Shown here one piece after another: positions 17,554 through 26,034 of a stretch of 39,017 bases of DNA. This DNA comes from Zunongwangia atlantica 22II14-10F7 (GTDB taxonomy: Bacteria; Bacteroidota; Bacteroidia; Flavobacteriales; Flavobacteriaceae). The stretch covers positions 1 through 39,017 of the forward strand of contig NZ_ARYN01000026.1 in the NCBI RefSeq assembly GCF_002094855.1, written 5' to 3'. How positions within the stretch are numbered: the stretch's first letter is position 1; the number at the start of each line of letters is the position of its first letter. The translations under genes and the position numbers were made by a program. The notes under the pieces are model-generated. The model saw only the letters and a list, made by a program, of their open reading frames with translations. It did no database searches and was not told the DNA's origin.

Positions 17554-18776
17554 ATAAACATTGATTTTAACTTATACTTAAGCTTGTTTTTCAGCTTTAT
17601 TAATTCAGTTAAATTTTCCTCAATTAATGCTTTGTCTTTTATACTCTCTTCTCCATTCCAAATTCTCAAGTTTGTCCATTTTTGGGATTTATCTGTCCAA
17701 AATTGATGTGTTGGAGATAGTCCTAAAGGTAAGAAAAAAGAACAGGTATGATAAGTACTACCTATGTTTATATATTCTTCAGCAATTGATAATTGCTCAC
17801 CAATAAACCCCACTTTTAGCCACTTGTCTTTTGTAAAATTTCTTTGTTCATCTGAAAACTGCTTATTAAGAACTGCGGTCATAGCTGCACGAATTTGACC
17901 GTAAGAAATATTTTCTGAAATATCACCACGCAGTACACTATGAGCCATTGAATGAAACGCTCCTAACCTACAAGTAATAGTTCTCCCTAAAACAGGAAAA
18001 GTTCCTTCAGGAGAGATTAGTCTCTCTAGAATCTCTAAATACCTTCTTTGTCTTGTTGCTTGTATATCCAGGTATTTTTTTATTGTTAATTTCTTTTCAT
18101 TTGTAACGACTAGAATATCTGTTAACATTGGATGAATAACAAAACTGTTATAATAGTTTAAGGAAAAAACTTTACCGTCTCCATAAATAGCATCTCCAAC
18201 ATAAAATTTTTTCATAAATTTTATTACTCCTCTTGTTAACCTTTTATGGTCGCATTTGCTTTTAAGTTTAAGCAAAGTAACCTCCACCATTGAGGCAAAT
18301 AACAGCCAATTATTTTCAGCTACAATATATTTTCTAGTTTTCCTTAGTTCTGTAACCACATTCTCTTTAACCTCTTCATTAAGCTCTTCACAAATTGTTT
18401 GGTAACGTAGAATCCCCTGACACAAGTAAGCTGCATCAACTAAACATTGAGGACCGCAACCAAAATCAACATAATCTTTAGTAGAAGGGTTTGTAATGTT
18501 ATCTAAAGACTTTAAGGCTAAATCTTTATATTTTAGTTGTAATAAATATTCTTCAGATTCTTTATTTATTGCAAGATTTAGCCAAGGAGCAATTCCATTG
18601 AATACTCTACCAAATGCTTCTAATCTTGCAAATTTCTCTCTTTTTCCATCGGTATCGAGCTCTCTAACATAAGGCATATTCATAGTTAGCTTGTCATTGG
18701 CTAAATTCACCAATACAGGATCTGCTATTCGCAATAAAACTCCTAACCATAATTTTCTTTCATCAGAGGTCTTCAC
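17550..18776 (-). CDS. DUF2264 family protein
   Basis: A 408-residue protein that I recognise as DUF2264. Diagnostic stretches are KLWLGVLLRIADPVLVNLAN at the start, KFARLEAFGRVFNGIAPWLN, YVDFGCGPQCLVDAAYLCQG, AENNWLLFASMVEVTLL, YGDGKVFSLNYYNSFVIHPM, QRRYLEILERLISPEGTFPV and the C-terminal ACSFFLPLGL-like block (here TCSFFLPLGLSPTHQFW). The family is predicted to be an all-helical toroid resembling polysaccharide-processing enzymes, but has no settled activity. Here the protein ends soon after the toroid; many relatives carry an extra C-terminal region. There is no signal peptide, so it would be cytoplasmic. GTG start. It overlaps the GT2 downstream by 4 bp and lies 4 bp after an acyltransferase gene. 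Its role in the locus is unknown. Confidence 0.85.
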   Translation of the reverse strand: MKTSDERKLWLGVLLRIADPVLVNLANDKLTMNMPYVRELDTDGKREKFARLEAFGRVFNGIAPWLNLAINKESEEYLLQLKYKDLALKSLDNITNPSTKDYVDFGCGPQCLVDAAYLCQGILRYQTICEELNEEVKENVVTELRKTRKYIVAENNWLLFASMVEVTLLKLKSKCDHKRLTRGVIKFMKKFYVGDAIYGDGKVFSLNYYNSFVIHPMLTDILVVTNEKKLTIKKYLDIQATRQRRYLEILERLISPEGTFPVLGRTITCRLGAFHSMAHSVLRGDISENISYGQIRAAMTAVLNKQFSDEQRNFTKDKWLKVGFIGEQLSIAEEYINIGSTYHTCSFFLPLGLSPTHQFWTDKSQKWTNLRIWNGEESIKDKALIEENLTELIKLKNKLKYKLKSMFI

Positions 18777-18780
18777 TTTT

Positions 18781-19596
18781 TTATATTTTATTTTTAAACG
18801 TATTATTTCTTATTTCGCTAACAATTGTTGTATTATCAGGATAGTCTACACCAACAACTGTAGTTCTGTATCCTACAACACATTTTACACCTATAACAGT
18901 TCCTTTTAAAACAGAAGCCTCGCGTCCCAACCAACAATCATCACCAATATAAACTGGTTTTGTTTTTGGTTTTTCATATTCATATCCGAAATTAGGAAAT
19001 TTGGATCGAGTTAGTTCCCGTCTTTTATCATAGGAATATATGTTATGTGTATTTGTATCCCATATCATACAATTAAAAGAAATTTGATTGTATTTTCCTA
19101 TTACAACCTTTTCATCTGCTCTAATCTCTGATCCTTCATTAATATTTGTATAAGCACCTATTTTCAGATATCCCCCAAACCTTACTAATATTCTATAACA
19201 TCTGATCATCACATGATCTTCAATCTCTACTTTTCCACTTGAAACATTTAGATGAAAAACACCCAAAGAATTACCGTTTGTTATAAATGTATCTTTACCC
19301 ACATATACTTCGCCAGAAATAAATCCATTCACCATATTTATCTTGACATCACTATTAATAAAAAGTTTACCACTATTGTAGATATGTATTTTTGAATTTA
19401 GTATACTACTATTTTTTTTAATTCTAATTTCAGAATTATCTTGTAAATAAATTTTCACATTTTTTAGAGTAACATTTTTTTCTATTTCTAATTTAGAACC
19501 TTTTTCTACCCTAACGTAACTTCCGCTTAGAAGATATTTATATTTGATTTCAAAAAGAATTTTTACTTTACTTATTATTTTAGAGATAACATCCAT
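18781..19596 (-). CDS. Hexapeptide-repeat acyltransferase
   Basis: 271 residues with an extended left-handed beta-helix: imperfect turns from residue 30 (VEKGSKLEIEKNVTLKNVKI) through VYVGKDTFITNGNSLG and INEGSEIRADEKVVIGKYNQ, then MIWDTNTHNIYS, in which the histidine is the likely catalytic base, and finally PVYIGDDCWLGREASVLKGT and VIGVKCVVGYRTTVVG. The C-terminal half is like WbbJ/maltose acetyltransferase proteins; the N-terminal helix is longer than usual. It should acylate (probably acetylate) a sugar. It is the first intact gene after the 1.6-kb stretch with the decayed IS, so it may now start a transcription segment. Confidence 0.85.
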   Translation of the reverse strand: MDVISKIISKVKILFEIKYKYLLSGSYVRVEKGSKLEIEKNVTLKNVKIYLQDNSEIRIKKNSSILNSKIHIYNSGKLFINSDVKINMVNGFISGEVYVGKDTFITNGNSLGVFHLNVSSGKVEIEDHVMIRCYRILVRFGGYLKIGAYTNINEGSEIRADEKVVIGKYNQISFNCMIWDTNTHNIYSYDKRRELTRSKFPNFGYEYEKPKTKPVYIGDDCWLGREASVLKGTVIGVKCVVGYRTTVVGVDYPDNTTIVSEIRNNTFKNKI

Positions 19597-19805
19597 TCCT
19601 AAGCTTTTTTATTGCTTAATTTTTATTTTTTGAGAATTACAACCTAGTACTTTTTATTTTGTAGCATCTTTCAAATTAGTCCAAAATTATTGATACATTT
19701 TTATAAAGCTTCATTTTTTTTTAGGAAAGCTGAACCGCTAAATTAAGTTCTAATTTTCATTTACTATTCATATTTCTTTCTTGTTTTAAATATTATTTTT
19801 TTATT

Positions 19806-20510
19806 CTATGATATTAAAATCAAAATACTTACTGAGTTGCCGATACATACCTACCACTGATAAAGGGGGGGGCTAAAATACATGTTTTCATATTTCGAAA
19901 TTCTCCATAGTCTTTTTATAAAATCATTATCTATAGCTCCTTACCATGCATACTTAATTTAATATCCTTTGGGGGTACTTTGTGAGCAAAGTATTTACTT
20001 ACTGATCTAATCGGCATTAATAATCTACATCTTATCATGAAGACGAGTAGCTACTTCAAAATATTCTTTGAACCAATTAAGCATCCATAGAACTTGACAG
20101 CAACTAGTTTAATAAATAGGACCACGAAAGTCAATGAATGCCCTCAGATATATAAAAAATTTCCGCATAAGAATGTATGTAATGTCCATTATCCAAAACC
20201 GATTGGATCTATCTAAAGTAAGATTTCTCAATAAATAAAGATAAACTTACATCAATATAAGACCATGCATTATACTTGCTAGACATAACATCGCCGGGAG
20301 TGCAATATAGTCTCCCAATTCTCTTTTTATCGACTTATCATTACTATTAAGGTAAACAAAGTAGTACAAGCCTAATACCCTTAAACAGATGACAGGTATA
20401 ATATTTATGATCAATCGCATAAGTTCTAGATTGAGTTTACTTTTTCCTTAATGACTGCAATAAAAAGCCAAAGCGATGAATCTGCAATAGCTTAAATGGC
20501 TATTGAGACT
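19806..20510 (-). pseudogene. Decayed IS3-family transposase OrfB (integrase core)
   Basis: Reading all three minus-strand frames gives ordered pieces of an IS3-family OrfB. From high to low coordinate: GKSKLNLELMRLI, DHKYYTCHLFKGIRL, YLYLLRNL at about 20223-20246, directly followed by SNRFWIMDITYI with the first catalytic Asp, IYLRAFIDFRG with the Asp-containing strand, WFKEYFEVA, IKLSMHGKEL, DNDFIKRLWRISKYENMYF with the glutamate position replaced by Lys, and LSKYFDFNIIE near 19806. These match, in order, the family blocks YPYLLRDL, RPNQVW..DITYI, YLVAIIDWYSR, ISMDGKGR, DNIFIERLWRSVKYEEVY and FYNNERRHQSL. Several stops and frameshifts separate them, so the gene is long dead. Confidence 0.82.
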
Positions 20511-20564
20511 AAGTTTTGTAAACCTTTTTTGATTATAATTCATCTAGCCTCCACTTAGGTTTTA

Positions 20565-20850
20565 TTTCAAGGCCCTTTTGAAAAATCGCTATCAACTTTA
20601 AACTTTCTAATTACATTGACAAACTAACCTTCTTTTCCTCTTCCCGTGATTTTTTTATTTTTCGCCATTTGAAAATAAATTATCTGCGTCCTTTTAGAAA
20701 TCTCGTGTCCAGATATTAATCTTTATGGAGTGATCTAATTTTTCTAGAGTTAATTCCTTGATGGTTTATCACTCCTTCATGGCTCCAAGTATTACTTTCG
20801 CTTTAAACTTTAAGGTGAATTTTCTGTGTGTTATAAAACAAGAAAATAAG
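20565..20850 (-). pseudogene. Decayed IS3-family OrfA (helix-turn-helix protein)
   Basis: One minus-strand frame starting near 20850 reads HRKFTLKFKAKVILGAMKE, two stops, TIKELTLEKLDHSIKINIW, TRDF, stop, KDADNLFSNGEK, and later RFFKRALK near 20565. This lines up with OrfA of IS3 relatives: RKFTAEFKAKVALEALKE, ..TIQELAEKYELHPNQIS.WK, REFLENASNVFSNG and a C-terminal DFLKKALK before the leucine-zipper/OrfB junction. Several in-frame stops but few frameshifts remain. Together with the OrfB remnant it shows a complete two-gene element once inserted here in minus orientation. Confidence 0.8.
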
Positions 20851-21216
20851 GTTATTTTGAACTTAACTTATCGTTGTGATTCTCTAAAATAAATGATCAC
20901 TAAATAATTCTAGATTTTATCGTACCGATACACTTTAAGTTTAAACTCATTTTTTACCATAACATTTATATTGGGGCTATACCTATACCCAATCAATTTG
21001 ACCATTTATAGCCCATTTTCTAAAAAAGATTAATTTTCTAAAACGACCTATATTTATCATATATGATTACAATAGTTTTTTATTCTCCTATATACACCCC
21101 ATCTATAGAGGAATAAATTAAGTAAATTGCTAATTCTTTAATTATTAACAAATATTAATTTTTGAAGTATCCTTTTAAGAATTAACATTTTATTGAAAAT
21201 ATGATAATGAATTTCA

Positions 21217-22029
21217 TTATTGCCATATAGTAAGACTATCCTTAAACTCATTTATTTTCACATCTTTTTCTAAATCCCTTATAAAAAATATTTTTTTATC
21301 ACCAATATATGAAGCCCAACTTGAAAAAGTAGAAGGAGGGCCAATAATATAATCGCACATCGACAAACCATATAAATCTTTAGTCACACTTCCATTAGGT
21401 AATAAAAAACAATTAATATCTTCGAATTTGGACAAATCAATTTCTTCATTACTGGAAATAAACACTGAAACTTTTAAGTTTCCTGCGAATTGTTTTAGTA
21501 ACCTTTTTAAAATATTATTATAATCCTCAATTGAATAATAATATTTCCCATTTTTAAAAGTTTTATAATCACCACGTCTTATATGTACCCCGATATAATA
21601 ATCACTTTTATGTTTACTAAATTCTGCCTTACAACTTCTAATAATTTCTTTAGAAGGCTCAAACATCTCCTTGATTTGTTTATTGTGTTTTTCTTTATGA
21701 ATTGAGAAATAAGATCCTGAATACGGTTTTTCATAATCTATTTTTAAATATTTCAACAAAAACAATAATCTAGATGTAAATCTATTAGTTATTAATTTAT
21801 CTATTGCCCTAATATAATTTTTATACCCAAAAAAATTAACATAATATTTAATAAATAATGGAAATTTTAAATATTTATTATTCATTAACCCAGGATAATC
21901 ATTAAATGTCATATCTGGATTTAATATTATTACTTTGTGCTTACATTCAATAGCATCTGCTATATAATGGGTCCAAATCCAAAACTTGTTACATGTTTGA
22001 CCTGAAGCATTTACTATTTTGTACTTCAT
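21217..22029 (-). CDS. GT11-like alpha-1,2-fucosyltransferase
   Basis: A 270-residue protein with the HIRRGDY motif (about residues 149-155) that binds GDP-fucose in family GT11 and related fucosyltransferases. The donor-binding C-terminal part follows: YYSIEDYNNILKRLLKQF, VSVFISSNEEIDLSKFED, then DLYGLSMCDYIIGPPSTFSS and WASYIGDKKIFFI, with the conserved Ser/Thr-Phe-Ser-Trp element. The N-terminus differs somewhat from the canonical GT11 start (it lacks a clear GGLGNQ-type loop, reading NASGQTCNKFWIW), so the assignment is to the superfamily rather than a proven linkage. GDP-L-fucose would come from the gmd and fcl genes nearby. Its ATG overlaps the wzx stop by 4 bp. Confidence 0.75.
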   Translation of the reverse strand: MKYKIVNASGQTCNKFWIWTHYIADAIECKHKVIILNPDMTFNDYPGLMNNKYLKFPLFIKYYVNFFGYKNYIRAIDKLITNRFTSRLLFLLKYLKIDYEKPYSGSYFSIHKEKHNKQIKEMFEPSKEIIRSCKAEFSKHKSDYYIGVHIRRGDYKTFKNGKYYYSIEDYNNILKRLLKQFAGNLKVSVFISSNEEIDLSKFEDINCFLLPNGSVTKDLYGLSMCDYIIGPPSTFSSWASYIGDKKIFFIRDLEKDVKINEFKDSLTIWQ

Positions 22030-23558
22030 TTATACCTGTTTTTAAATATTTTTTTTAACAAACTCCTAAACAGTTTCTTTTCTAATTCTGAGCTAAATCT
22101 TAAAACATACAACAATACAAATGATACACACGTTACCACTGTAACTATAAAAAGTCTTAATATTCCTGGTTCCATACAATACGAAGCTATACAACCAATA
22201 GTAGTTATTATTAAAAATAACAACAATACAGGTTTAAAAACAATTTCATAAAAAGATTGATAAGATAATCCGCAATTTCTATTTGCAAAATACAAGGTTA
22301 CGCAGCCTCCAAATACTCCCCAACATAATATCCATACAACGTACATATAAAATGGAGGGAAATCATATATAAACAATAAATATGTCAGAACTATCGGAAG
22401 TACATTTAGTATACTTTTTATTTTCATGAAATTCCTAATATTGCCTTGTGCTGAAATGGTCCTTCCAATCATTATCGTAAGCTGCTCTATTAAAGACCTA
22501 AACAATTGTAAACGAACAAATAAAATAGCCCATGGAGGTACATTTTTTAACCAAATTTTTAATATATATGGTGTTTCTATCATAAAAGGAATGGCAAAAA
22601 AAGCTAACATTAAAAATGATAGCTTAGCACTAAATAGCGACGTTTTTAACATTTTATCTCTATTACCACCTCCTTCACTTTTTACTATAACCGGATTTAC
22701 GGCTTTCATCATATTGTTAGAAAAAGCCATTAATTGTCCTGACAATTGATTTGCAATCCCATGAGCTGCATTTAATATGGTGCCATAAAAAGTATTTAAG
22801 ACTATTCCAATTCCATATTGAGAAATCATTCCGCTCGCAGTACCGAAAAGGTTCCATCCTGCAAAAGAAGTCATTTCTTTCATTAAAATTGGTTCCCAAT
22901 ATTTTTTGGGAGCCAACACGCATTCCGAATACTTTTTATGACAATATATTCTCATTACGGTTAACACAAGTAAAGGTATACAAGCCGTGAGTAATCCATA
23001 TAATTCTAATTTATCGCCAACGTAATTCACTACTATTAAAGCTACCGCTAATTTTAATAAAGATTCTATTACCCCTACTATAGAATAATACAGCATGTTT
23101 TCGTGTGCATTTAGAACGGCTTCATAGGGCACTGACATTACTGTAAACATGGTACTAACAATTAGAGAACCATATACTACCTTGGCTGCGTAGATTCTAT
23201 CAGGAGCTATATTCAACACTCCATTGAAAAAAAAATACCCTGCCACTAATAATATAAGCCCTAGACCTATGGCTATTAAAAAGTGTAAAACTAGACTTAC
23301 ATTAAATATATGTTTCTGTTTGTCTTTTTCTCCTTTTCCTTCATAAAACGACATGAATCTTTGGGTGGCAGTAGACATTGCTGCATGTAGAAAACCCAAC
23401 ATAGCAATGGCTCCTCCAACTACGTTGAAAATCCCAAAATCAGCAGCTCCTAATGCATTTAGCACTAAACGTGTGGTTGCCAATGAGATAAACATTGTTA
23501 TCCCCATTTTTGCATATAAAAAGCCTGTATTCTTAATTACTCTATTAGCCGAAGACAT
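22026..23558 (-). CDS. wzx: Wzx-type lipid-linked repeat-unit flippase
   Basis: An integral membrane protein of about 510 residues with 12-14 hydrophobic segments and the N-terminal pattern NTGFLYAKMGITMFISLATT then RLVLNALGAADFGIFNVVGG typical of polysaccharide-type MOP flippases in Bacteroidota. It should flip the undecaprenyl-linked repeat across the inner membrane. The frame opens at a TTG (23579), but ATG at 23558 (MSSANRVIKNTGF) is the better start. The last codons overlap the fucosyltransferase start as ATGA. Upstream lies a 171-192-bp gap holding a perfect hairpin (23661-23685). Confidence 0.9.
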   Translation of the reverse strand: MSSANRVIKNTGFLYAKMGITMFISLATTRLVLNALGAADFGIFNVVGGAIAMLGFLHAAMSTATQRFMSFYEGKGEKDKQKHIFNVSLVLHFLIAIGLGLILLVAGYFFFNGVLNIAPDRIYAAKVVYGSLIVSTMFTVMSVPYEAVLNAHENMLYYSIVGVIESLLKLAVALIVVNYVGDKLELYGLLTACIPLLVLTVMRIYCHKKYSECVLAPKKYWEPILMKEMTSFAGWNLFGTASGMISQYGIGIVLNTFYGTILNAAHGIANQLSGQLMAFSNNMMKAVNPVIVKSEGGGNRDKMLKTSLFSAKLSFLMLAFFAIPFMIETPYILKIWLKNVPPWAILFVRLQLFRSLIEQLTIMIGRTISAQGNIRNFMKIKSILNVLPIVLTYLLFIYDFPPFYMYVVWILCWGVFGGCVTLYFANRNCGLSYQSFYEIVFKPVLLLFLIITTIGCIASYCMEPGILRLFIVTVVTCVSFVLLYVLRFSSELEKKLFRSLLKKIFKNRYK

Positions 23559-23660
23559 TTTTCGAAAAATTACAATCAATTGGACATATCTATAAAAAGA
23601 AAATGCTTAATTGATAAGATTTAAAAAATAAATTTTAATGAATCGCCCAAAGAAAATTTA

Positions 23661-23685
23661 GCCAAACTACTTTAGATAGTTTGGC
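23661..23685 (-). terminator. Hairpin between gmd and wzx, possible attenuator
   Basis: A perfect 9-bp inverted repeat (GCCAAACTA, 7-nt loop, TAGTTTGGC). Read in the direction of the operon it is followed by TAAATTTTCTTT, an interrupted T-rich tail. It could be a leaky intrinsic terminator or RNA stem between precursor genes and the assembly genes. Confidence 0.45.
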
Positions 23686-23750
23686 CAATCAAATTGTGTA
23701 GAGATGTAGATAAAATTAAATTTAAAACTAGTTGGGAGCAAGGTTCAATT

Positions 23751-24875
23751 TTACTCCACCTGCTTTAAAATCTTATGCCCAGCCTTTAAAAGATCAACAT
23801 CTCTTTTCATCAACTTCACATCTCCTTTCATCATATCCTTTACCAATCCTTTTAGATCATACTCCGGTACCCATCCTAATTTATCTTTAGCTTTAGAAGG
23901 GTCTCCCAATAACAAATCTACTTCAGTAGGACGGAAGTAGGATGGATCCACAGAAAGTACCTCTTTACCAATTTCAACTTTATAATCACCAGTACATGAC
24001 ACTACATATGCTTTTTCATCTACGCCTTCGCCTTTAAATTCTAATTCTATACCTACTTCCTCAAAGGCCATACGTACAAATTCCCTAACCGTTGTAGTTA
24101 CTCCTGTGGCTATTACCCAATCTTCAGCCTTTTCAGCTTGTAGAATCATCCACATCATACGAACATAGTCTTTTGCGTGCCCCCAGTCACGTTGTGCCTC
24201 TAGATTCCCTAAATATATTTTATCTTGTAATCCTAATGCTATTTTTGCTACGGCGCGGGTAATTTTACGGGTTACAAAGGTTTCTCCTCTTCTTGGAGAT
24301 TCATGATTAAATAGAATACCATTACAGGCATACATATCATAAGCTTCACGATAATTCTTTGTAATCCAGAAACCATAGATCTTAGCTACACCATAAGGAG
24401 ATCTGGGATAAAAAGGACAGGTTTCGTCGTAGAAACCATTTGCGTTCTTATTTTCCGGTAAACCGCCATAAAGTTCTGAAGTAGAAGCCTGATAAATTCT
24501 GGTTTTCTTTTCTAGTCCTAATAAGCGCACTGCCTCTAAAATTCTTAGTGTACCTAATCCATCAACATTTCCCACGTATTCCGGAGAATCAAAAGATACC
24601 TTCACATGAGACATCGCTCCTAAATTATAGATCTCATCAGGTTGCGTCTCCTGAATAATACGCGTTAAATTCATAGAATCCGTTAAATCACCATAGTGTA
24701 ACTTTAAGCGTTGATTCGGATCATGCGGATCCTGATATAAATGATCTATTCTATCAGTGTTAAACAAAGAGGCTCTTCTTTTGATTCCATGAACCATATA
24801 GCCTTTCTCTAATAATAATTCGGCTAAATAAGACCCATCCTGACCTGTAATCCCTGTGATTAGTGCGACTTTCAT
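23751..24875 (-). CDS. gmd: GDP-mannose 4,6-dehydratase
   Basis: A 374-residue extended SDR enzyme converting GDP-D-mannose to GDP-4-keto-6-deoxy-D-mannose in the cytoplasm. Seen: NADP-binding [13 protein letters not shown] (7-19), [19 protein letters not shown] (29-47), the catalytic set STSE (131-134) and Y161-x3-K165 in [13 protein letters not shown], and [21 protein letters not shown] short insertion after the STSE strand ([15 protein letters not shown]) is the form usual in Bacteroidota. It lies 162 bp downstream of fcl, whose enzyme uses its product. GDP-mannose is supplied by the manC gene product at 31082-32083. Confidence 0.97.
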   Translation of the reverse strand: MKVALITGITGQDGSYLAELLLEKGYMVHGIKRRASLFNTDRIDHLYQDPHDPNQRLKLHYGDLTDSMNLTRIIQETQPDEIYNLGAMSHVKVSFDSPEYVGNVDGLGTLRILEAVRLLGLEKKTRIYQASTSELYGGLPENKNANGFYDETCPFYPRSPYGVAKIYGFWITKNYREAYDMYACNGILFNHESPRRGETFVTRKITRAVAKIALGLQDKIYLGNLEAQRDWGHAKDYVRMMWMILQAEKAEDWVIATGVTTTVREFVRMAFEEVGIELEFKGEGVDEKAYVVSCTGDYKVEIGKEVLSVDPSYFRPTEVDLLLGDPSKAKDKLGWVPEYDLKGLVKDMMKGDVKLMKRDVDLLKAGHKILKQVE

Positions 24876-25037
24876 ATTTTTTGGTATTTAGTAAGTAGTA
24901 ATTTCCGAGTAATAAGCTATTTAAAAACTTGAATTAATTTTCTTATTACAACACTTAGTTTATATTTTAAAAAGTAGATTAACTATTAAATTCAATATAT
25001 GTTTTATAATTAAAAGAGTTTAGTCTATGTAATTACT

Positions 25038-25988
25038 TTACATTTTTACCTGCTTAAAATTATCTATATTTTCAAGAAACCATTTGTAGGTCTTTTCAAT
25101 TCCTTCTTCAAGATCGACTTTATGTTTCCATCCAAGATCATGCATTTTGGAAACATCCATTAATTTACGGGGCGTTCCATCCGGCTTCGCACTGTCCCAA
25201 GCAATGTCACCTGTATGACCAACCTTTTGCTGAATTATCTCAGCTAACTCCTTTATGGTAATATCCACACCTGTACCTACATTATATAAATGATCTGGAA
25301 GTACGTTTTCTAAAGCAAATACAACGCTTGCGGCCATATCGTCAACAAATAAAAACTCCCGCATTGGAGAACCGCTTCCCCATAATTCCACTGTGCTATT
25401 ATTATTTTCTTTAGCTTCATGAAATTTGCGTATCATCGCTGGTAAAACATGGGAGGTTTTAAGATCGAAGTTATCATGGGTACCATATAAATTGGTAGGC
25501 ATCAGGCTTACAAAGTCTTTCCCGAATTGCTTTCTTATTGACTGACATGCCTTAACTCCCGTTATTTTGGCTATGGCATACCATTCATTGGTAGGCTCTA
25601 GTGGTCCTGTAAGCAAATAAGATTCCTTTAATGGTTGTGGGGCAAATTTTGGATAGATACAAGAACTCCCCAAGAAGATAAATTTTTTCACTTCTAAGTG
25701 ATGAGCTGCTTCTATCAGATTATTTTGGATTCGCAGATTCTCCATTAAAAATGTGTAGGGATGATCATTATTAGCTAAAATTCCTCCTACCCGAGCAGCG
25801 GCATCAATAATTACATCCGGTTTTTCTTCAGAAATAAAAGCATTCACTTCTGCTTGGTTTCTAAGATCCAGCTCAGCACTCGTTCTACCAATTAAATTTG
25901 TATAGCCTCTTTTTTCTAAAGCTCTCCAAATCGCACTTCCAACCATACCCCGGTGTCCGGCTAAATATATTTTAGAATTTTTATCCAT
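25038..25988 (-). CDS. fcl: GDP-L-fucose synthase
   Basis: A 316-residue SDR epimerase/reductase that turns GDP-4-keto-6-deoxymannose into GDP-L-fucose. Seen: AGHRGMVGSAIWRALEKRGY (10-29), the AARVGGILANN block (64-74), SSCIYP with the catalytic Ser and Cys (108-113), and Y137-x3-K141 in EWYAIAKITG. Substrate-binding NLYGTHDNFD and GSGSPMREFLFVDDMA follow. Length is normal for the family. Together with gmd it supplies GDP-fucose, consistent with the GT11-like gene downstream. Confidence 0.97.
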   Translation of the reverse strand: MDKNSKIYLAGHRGMVGSAIWRALEKRGYTNLIGRTSAELDLRNQAEVNAFISEEKPDVIIDAAARVGGILANNDHPYTFLMENLRIQNNLIEAAHHLEVKKFIFLGSSCIYPKFAPQPLKESYLLTGPLEPTNEWYAIAKITGVKACQSIRKQFGKDFVSLMPTNLYGTHDNFDLKTSHVLPAMIRKFHEAKENNNSTVELWGSGSPMREFLFVDDMAASVVFALENVLPDHLYNVGTGVDITIKELAEIIQQKVGHTGDIAWDSAKPDGTPRKLMDVSKMHDLGWKHKVDLEEGIEKTYKWFLENIDNFKQVKM

Positions 25989-26034
25989 ATCTTAAATATT
26001 AAATGTAATTATTCATCCCGAATTTATTATTCGA

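Larger units (their letters stand above)
19597..21216. other. 1.6-kb stretch without intact genes; contains IS3-family fossil
   Basis: No open frame above about 60 codons fits a gene here. About 1 kb of it (19806-20850) is a decayed insertion sequence, described separately. The remaining flanks, 19597-19805 and 20851-21216, are very AT-rich and I could not read protein-like sequence or a convincing terminal inverted repeat in them. A run of eight G lies at 19865-19872 inside the fossil. The stretch splits the operon between the fucosyltransferase and the acyltransferase genes. Confidence 0.75.

Noticed and set aside
19865-19872. Run of eight G as a phase-variation tract
   Set aside because: It lies in a dead transposase remnant and not in an intact gene or a recognisable promoter.
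20920-20940. CGATACA-type short repeat near 19838 and 20925 as the IS3 terminal repeats
   Set aside because: The copy near 19838 falls inside the OrfB remnant, so the match is probably chance.
22426-22749. Plus-strand 107-codon frame inside wzx
   Set aside because: It runs antisense through a clear flippase gene and shows no domain pattern of its own.
23559-23579. Upstream extension of the wzx frame
   Set aside because: It starts with TTG; the ATG at 23558 gives the usual N-terminus of the family.
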